DNA of 16,218 nucleotides. It comes from Clostridiales bacterium. GTDB taxonomy: Bacteria; Bacillota_A; Clostridia; Saccharofermentanales; Saccharofermentanaceae. Location of the stretch: positions 1 to 16,218 of the forward strand of contig JAFYJX010000039.1 in NCBI GenBank assembly GCA_017537905.1, written 5' to 3'. The notes below the pieces were generated by a model. The model worked only from the letters and a program-made list of their open reading frames with translations. It searched no databases and was not told the DNA's origin. Each line of letters opens with the position of its first letter. Position 1 is the stretch's first letter. The position numbers and the translations under genes were made by a program. Of this stretch, positions 13,222 through 16,218 are shown piece by piece.

Positions 13222-13308
13222 GAAAGGTGACGGTTTCAAAGCCGTTTGAAAAAGCAAATAACCGGTTAACCATAAAGAAAACGAATAAGGTTTGGAGGTA
13301 AGAAAAAG

Positions 13309-14343
13309 ATGAAGAGAATTGAAGGTAACAAGCTTGTGGCTTTGATCATCTCAGCAGGCATGATTACGACATTTCTTGCCGCTTGCACGATCAACACAGA
13401 TAAATTGGGACAGGGGATAAGCGAACTCGGAAATGCGTTTTACGATGAGACTGAGCCGGAGGATACTACTACTGAGGTAACTACGGAGCTTACTACGACA
13501 ACTGCAGAGACTGAGGAGACAACTGCATCTACACCTGTACCTACCGGAACAGCTACACCTTCTCCCACGCCGCTCCCGCAGCGTGTAGATTACTCGAGCT
13601 ATACGGATATCGATCTTAGTGATACTTTCACGGTATCTTCAGAGGCTTTCTCCGAGAGCTCATACGCAGACGGTACGGATATCCTTCTGGCTAAGTTCGA
13701 AGGAAGCAGATTTGTCGTAACCAAGGCAGCTAACGAGACTGTTATGAATGCGATCAATCTCATCGTCAACGGCTTCTATCAGGAAGCTGCCGGTGCTTAC
13801 ACAAGAGCTTATGCAAAGGCTAAGGCAGAGTACGATCTTAAGGGTGCTATTGAGAATCCTTATAACATCCTCTGCGATTTCCAGTACACGATCAACGGCA
13901 GGGCATTGTCTGTGCTCATGGTTTACGAGGTTTCAGGCGCTGAGAAGTCCACTGTCATCGACTTTGCAAGCTTCGACATGATCTCCGGCCAGTACATCAC
14001 ATTCAATTCGCTCTGCAAGGATCCCGCAGGTCTCGAGAATGCTTTGAGAGCAGGTCTTGCAAATTCACTTAAGATTCAGCCCAAGCCCTCTGCCGGGACA
14101 ACGGAAACAGACGGCGAGATCGTAACTGTAACAACAGAAACAACAGTTGCTGCAAAGACTCCTGAGGCAAAGGATTTTGAAGCAATCTATCTTGCACCCG
14201 GACCCGCTACGACAGAACCTGCAAACAACAATTTTGCTACGCTCTACGGTGTTATCGACGGCAAGGTCTACAGCGCAGTCATCGATATGAATGCTTATAA
14301 GGACTTCCTTAACCGTTACGGCCAGTCGATCTTCTTCGCTTGA
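13309..14343 (+). CDS. Lipoprotein with Thr/Pro linker and RsiV/DUF3298-like domain
   Basis: This gene encodes 344 residues. It has a signal peptide with lipobox LAAC; Cys26 would be lipidated and anchor it outside the membrane. Residues about 46-91 are a Thr/Glu then Thr/Pro linker, common in wall-spanning lipoproteins. The folded part begins about 95. YNILCDFQYTINGRALSVLM (185-204) and STVIDFASFDMISGQYITFN (214-233) resemble the beta-rich DUF3298 domain of RsiV/PdaC-type proteins (the 'tFDl.tGk.itl.dLf' signature). A second Thr-rich insert (257-286) interrupts it before the last strands. No catalytic residues are apparent, and RsiV family members bind lysozyme or sit in the envelope; a similar role here is only inference. 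GGAGG is 10 nt before ATG. It lies upstream of the binding-lipoprotein gene but has its own promoter candidate. Confidence 0.65.
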   Translation: MKRIEGNKLVALIISAGMITTFLAACTINTDKLGQGISELGNAFYDETEPEDTTTEVTTELTTTTAETEETTASTPVPTGTATPSPTPLPQRVDYSSYTDIDLSDTFTVSSEAFSESSYADGTDILLAKFEGSRFVVTKAANETVMNAINLIVNGFYQEAAGAYTRAYAKAKAEYDLKGAIENPYNILCDFQYTINGRALSVLMVYEVSGAEKSTVIDFASFDMISGQYITFNSLCKDPAGLENALRAGLANSLKIQPKPSAGTTETDGEIVTVTTETTVAAKTPEAKDFEAIYLAPGPATTEPANNNFATLYGVIDGKVYSAVIDMNAYKDFLNRYGQSIFFA

Positions 14344-14393
14344 TCGTCTCCGGTATTTTAATCGGATTGCATAAAAATCACATATAAACATTG

Positions 14394-14442
14394 AACACTT
14401 GCATAGAACCGGATTGAAGTTCTATGCAATGTGTTATAAAAT
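14394..14442 (+). promoter_or_regulatory. Promoter overlapped by a long palindrome (operator or leader hairpin)
   Basis: TTGCATAGAAC (14399-14409) and GTTCTATGCAA (14419-14429) are perfect 11 bp inverted arms around a 9 nt centre. AACAC (14394-14398) and GTGTT (14431-14435) extend them past a 1 nt bulge. TTGAAG (14414-14419) and TAAAAT (14437-14442), 17 nt apart, form a promoter for the binding-protein gene, so the palindrome covers the -35 and spacer. Arm centres are 20 bp apart (two turns), as for a dimeric repressor site. It could alternatively help end the upstream transcript, but no T-run follows. Confidence 0.5.
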
Positions 14443-14485
14443 GCCACATGAAAATTATCAAAAAAATATTAGAGAGGATAATAGG

Positions 14486-15895
14486 ATGAAGAAAAACAAG
14501 CTGCTTGCTTTGTTGCTGTCTTCGGTCATGGTATTGGGCATAGCTTCCTGTGACATGCCGCTGGTAGATCCCAGTGCGAGCTCGGATCCTTCAACAGAGG
14601 CATCTACCGATCCCAAACCCACAGCATCAGAGTCAACGGAGGTCCCTCCGGATCTCGAAGGCTACAAGGAACTCACCGTAGCCGAAGTAACAGACCAGGA
14701 TGACGGCAAGATCACGATCTATGCTCACAATTCAGAGTTCATAGGACTTGCCGAGAAGTACACAGGCATTACTGCCGACCAATACGATCTGGTCGAAGTA
14801 TCGAACAACAACAAGGCTTATCAGGAAAAGCTCGATGCTGTTCTATCAGACGGAAACAACGCACCTGACATTTTTACATGCGATGCCGCTTATGCCAGAA
14901 AATATCTGGCATCGGACAACACGATCGCAGTAAACGATCTCGGAATCGACTATGCCGAGTGCAAGAACATGTTCGGCTACACATTGAAGTTTGCCAGCGA
15001 CGGAAACAACGTTATCAAGGGCCTTGCCTGGAAGGCAACACCCTGCGCCGTTTTCTATGAGAGATCTGTTGCGGAGCAGTATCTGGGAACATCTGACCCC
15101 AATGAGCTTGCCACATCTTTCGCGACATGGGACGCAGTGCTCGAGTCTGCCAGAAAAGTAAATACTGCTTCTAACGGCAAGGTCAAGCTCATCGGAGGTT
15201 TCACCGAAGTCTTTGATGCTTATGTCGACACCAGGGGAGCCAAGTGGATCATGGACGGGTCCCTGAATTACGATCCCCAGCTCGAGAGCTTCTTCGACTA
15301 TGCCAAGACTCTTTACCAGGAGAACCTTACATTTAAGGCTGAGCAGTGGTCCAAGCAGTGGACGGCAAAGATGTCCGACAGGACCGTAGTCTCTTACTGG
15401 GGCTCTCTGCAGTTTGCCAAGTACCAGCTCGCGTTAAATCCCGGCGAAGGCACGACCGTTAATCCCACATCAGGTGACTGGGGCGTTACAACAGCTCCTG
15501 TCAACTACTTCAACGGCGGTACATGGGTAATGGCATCCAAGTACTGCGACAAGAAGGCAACTTCTGCAGACATCATGAGAGCGGTATGCATCAATGAGGA
15601 CAACCTCAAGGATATGCTTAACAACGGTGAGTTCGTAAACAACATCAAGCTCATCACACAGGCTGCATCCGATGACAAGTTCGCGCTCGAGTGGCTCGGC
15701 GGACAGAACCCTTACCCCGTACTCTTAAGCAGCGCCATGAACGCTGATGCGTCCTATAAGGAGCCCGGCGATGACGACTACAAGCAGGTCTTCAAGGCCG
15801 TCGCAGGAACCTATGCGGCAGGCTCGCTCAAGGACATGAAGGAAGTCAAGGCTGCTATGGATAAGCAGCTCAAGGAAAAGGGCCTGATCAAGTAA
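14486..15895 (+). CDS. Extracellular solute-binding lipoprotein, family 1 (sugar ABC importer)
   Basis: This gene encodes 469 residues. The start is ATG 14486, with AGAGG 8 nt upstream; the frame is open back to 14399 but that part has no signal features. The signal peptide ends in lipobox IASC (Cys22). A short Ser/Thr/Pro linker to about residue 57 is followed by a periplasmic-binding-protein type 1 fold. KITIYAHNSEF (75-85) opens the domain, LSDGNNAPDIFTCDAAY has the usual 'g..PDif' strand, and GLAWKATPCAVFYERSVAEQ is the family's hinge ('yglP...a.yYnk'). MDGSLNYDPQLESFF and YWGSLQFA also fit carbohydrate-binding members. The C-terminal half is complete. Ligand is unknown; the neighbouring GH94 gene suggests a beta-linked oligosaccharide. 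The permease genes are not in the window. A strong terminator follows. Confidence 0.88.
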   Translation: MKKNKLLALLLSSVMVLGIASCDMPLVDPSASSDPSTEASTDPKPTASESTEVPPDLEGYKELTVAEVTDQDDGKITIYAHNSEFIGLAEKYTGITADQYDLVEVSNNNKAYQEKLDAVLSDGNNAPDIFTCDAAYARKYLASDNTIAVNDLGIDYAECKNMFGYTLKFASDGNNVIKGLAWKATPCAVFYERSVAEQYLGTSDPNELATSFATWDAVLESARKVNTASNGKVKLIGGFTEVFDAYVDTRGAKWIMDGSLNYDPQLESFFDYAKTLYQENLTFKAEQWSKQWTAKMSDRTVVSYWGSLQFAKYQLALNPGEGTTVNPTSGDWGVTTAPVNYFNGGTWVMASKYCDKKATSADIMRAVCINEDNLKDMLNNGEFVNNIKLITQAASDDKFALEWLGGQNPYPVLLSSAMNADASYKEPGDDDYKQVFKAVAGTYAAGSLKDMKEVKAAMDKQLKEKGLIK

Positions 15896-15926
15896 TTCAC
15901 GCATATCAGAATGACAGATTTTACAG

Positions 15927-15958
15927 GCTGCTCCGGAGTTTTCCGGGGCAGCTTTTTT
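15927..15958 (+). terminator. Rho-independent terminator of the solute-binding protein gene
   Basis: GCTGCTCCGG (15927-15936) pairs with CCGGGGCAGC (15943-15952) around AGTTTT, one T-G pair included, then TTTTTT (15953-15958). It lies 31 nt after the stop, a textbook intrinsic terminator on the + strand, separating this gene from the GH94 gene. Confidence 0.92.
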
Positions 15959-16031
15959 GTTGTGCGCCGAGTTGATGAACAAAGAACCACAAAAATGTGA
16001 TATAAGACATAGAATGTTTATATTCGCTTTG

Positions 16032-16060
16032 TTTAAAACGTATTTTGGATAGTGTAAAAT
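16032..16060 (+). promoter_or_regulatory. Candidate promoter for the GH94 phosphorylase gene
   Basis: TTTAAA (16032-16037) and TAAAAT (16055-16060) lie 17 nt apart, about 40 nt before the ATG, downstream of the terminator. The -35 matches consensus at 4 of 6 positions. Confidence 0.42.
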
Positions 16061-16099
16061 AGTTAAGTCTTATTAATAAATACGCGGAGGCAAATCAAT

Positions 16100-16218
16100 A
16101 TGAAATTCGGGCATTTCGATGACTTAAGAAAAGAATACGTCATTAACACTCCAAGAACACCTTATCCCTGGATCAATTATCTCGGCAATCAGGGATTTTT
16201 CTCACTGATCTCCAACAC
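16100..16218 (+). CDS. GH94 disaccharide phosphorylase (cellobiose/chitobiose type), N-terminal fragment
   Basis: The 39 complete codons run off the window. The start ATG 16100 has GGAGG 9 nt upstream. The N-terminus begins MKFGHFDD and has [20 protein letters not shown] followed by FFSLISN. This is the hallmark opening of GH94 phosphorylases (cellobiose, N,N'-diacetylchitobiose or cellodextrin phosphorylase), which split beta-linked disaccharides with phosphate to a sugar-1-phosphate and a free sugar. The active site and the specificity loops are beyond the window, so the true substrate cannot be assigned. It follows a sugar-type binding lipoprotein behind a terminator and has its own promoter candidate, which fits a carbohydrate-uptake locus. 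Confidence 0.85.
   Translation, partial: MKFGHFDDLRKEYVINTPRTPYPWINYLGNQGFFSLISN

Noticed and set aside
13226..13275. Short hairpin ACGG/CCGT and the AACCGGTT/GGTTAACC palindromes before the RsiV-like lipoprotein
   Set aside because: Stems of 4 bp and overlapping 8 bp palindromes are likely by chance; no T-run follows.
14399..14485. Longer N-terminus for the solute-binding protein
   Set aside because: It would place the lipoprotein signal 29 residues inside the protein and begin within the palindrome; ATG 14486 has a good ribosome binding site and begins a perfect signal peptide.

Overview
The window looks like a chromosomal segment of an anaerobic Clostridia-type Firmicute (Bacillota), probably a gut or rumen organism. 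The support is strong GGAGG-type ribosome binding sites, lipoproteins with Thr/Glu-rich linkers, a GH94 phosphorylase next to a sugar-type binding lipoprotein, and Clostridia-like versions of the Trk and COG0523 genes. The species cannot be named from this sequence. No phage, IS element, CRISPR array, tRNA or rRNA was seen.

Layout. (1) 1-660: the 3' end of a GGDEF-type protein (+) converges on a small membrane-anchored protein of unknown function (-), with nested inverted repeats between them. (2) 779-2614 (-): one ORF that fuses phosphopentomutase (DeoB) to deoxyribose-phosphate aldolase (DeoC). This joins two consecutive steps of deoxynucleoside breakdown in one polypeptide. (3) 2706-3836 (+): a minimal DEAD-box RNA helicase. 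Its rho-independent terminator lies inside the 3' coding end of the convergent trkH. (4) 8867-3864 (-): a compact four-gene unit read leftwards: a P-loop GTPase fused to a YcgQ/DUF1980-like domain, a COG0523 (CobW-type) metal GTPase with a very large His/Asp tract, TrkA and TrkH. The junctions are a 23 nt gap, a 1 nt overlap and a 4 nt overlap. (5) 8977-10603 (+): a tRNA-dihydrouridine synthase overlapping a seven-helix DUF4203/TMEM198-like membrane protein. (6) 10604-11059: a 456 nt non-coding interval with a good sigma-70-type promoter, a strong long hairpin (candidate small RNA) and a cluster of inverted repeats. (7) 12031-11060 (-): a D-2-hydroxyacid dehydrogenase of the glycerate dehydrogenase type. 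(8) 12132-13202 (+): a highly divergent CbiG-like protein. (9) 13309-14343 (+): a lipoprotein with an RsiV/DUF3298-like domain. (10) 14486-15895 (+): a family-1 solute-binding lipoprotein whose promoter is overlapped by a long perfect palindrome. It ends in a textbook terminator and is followed by the start of a GH94 disaccharide phosphorylase (16100, runs off the window).

Functional reading. The unit in (4) puts two related P-loop GTPases, one with a large histidine tract and one carrying a YcgQ-like domain, in the same probable transcript as a complete K+ uptake system. This pairing is the most suggestive 'system' in the window. The right end points to uptake and phosphorolysis of a beta-linked disaccharide. 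The deoBC fusion and the candidate small RNA are the other items of most interest. All functional assignments rest on motif recognition by eye. No database search was run.
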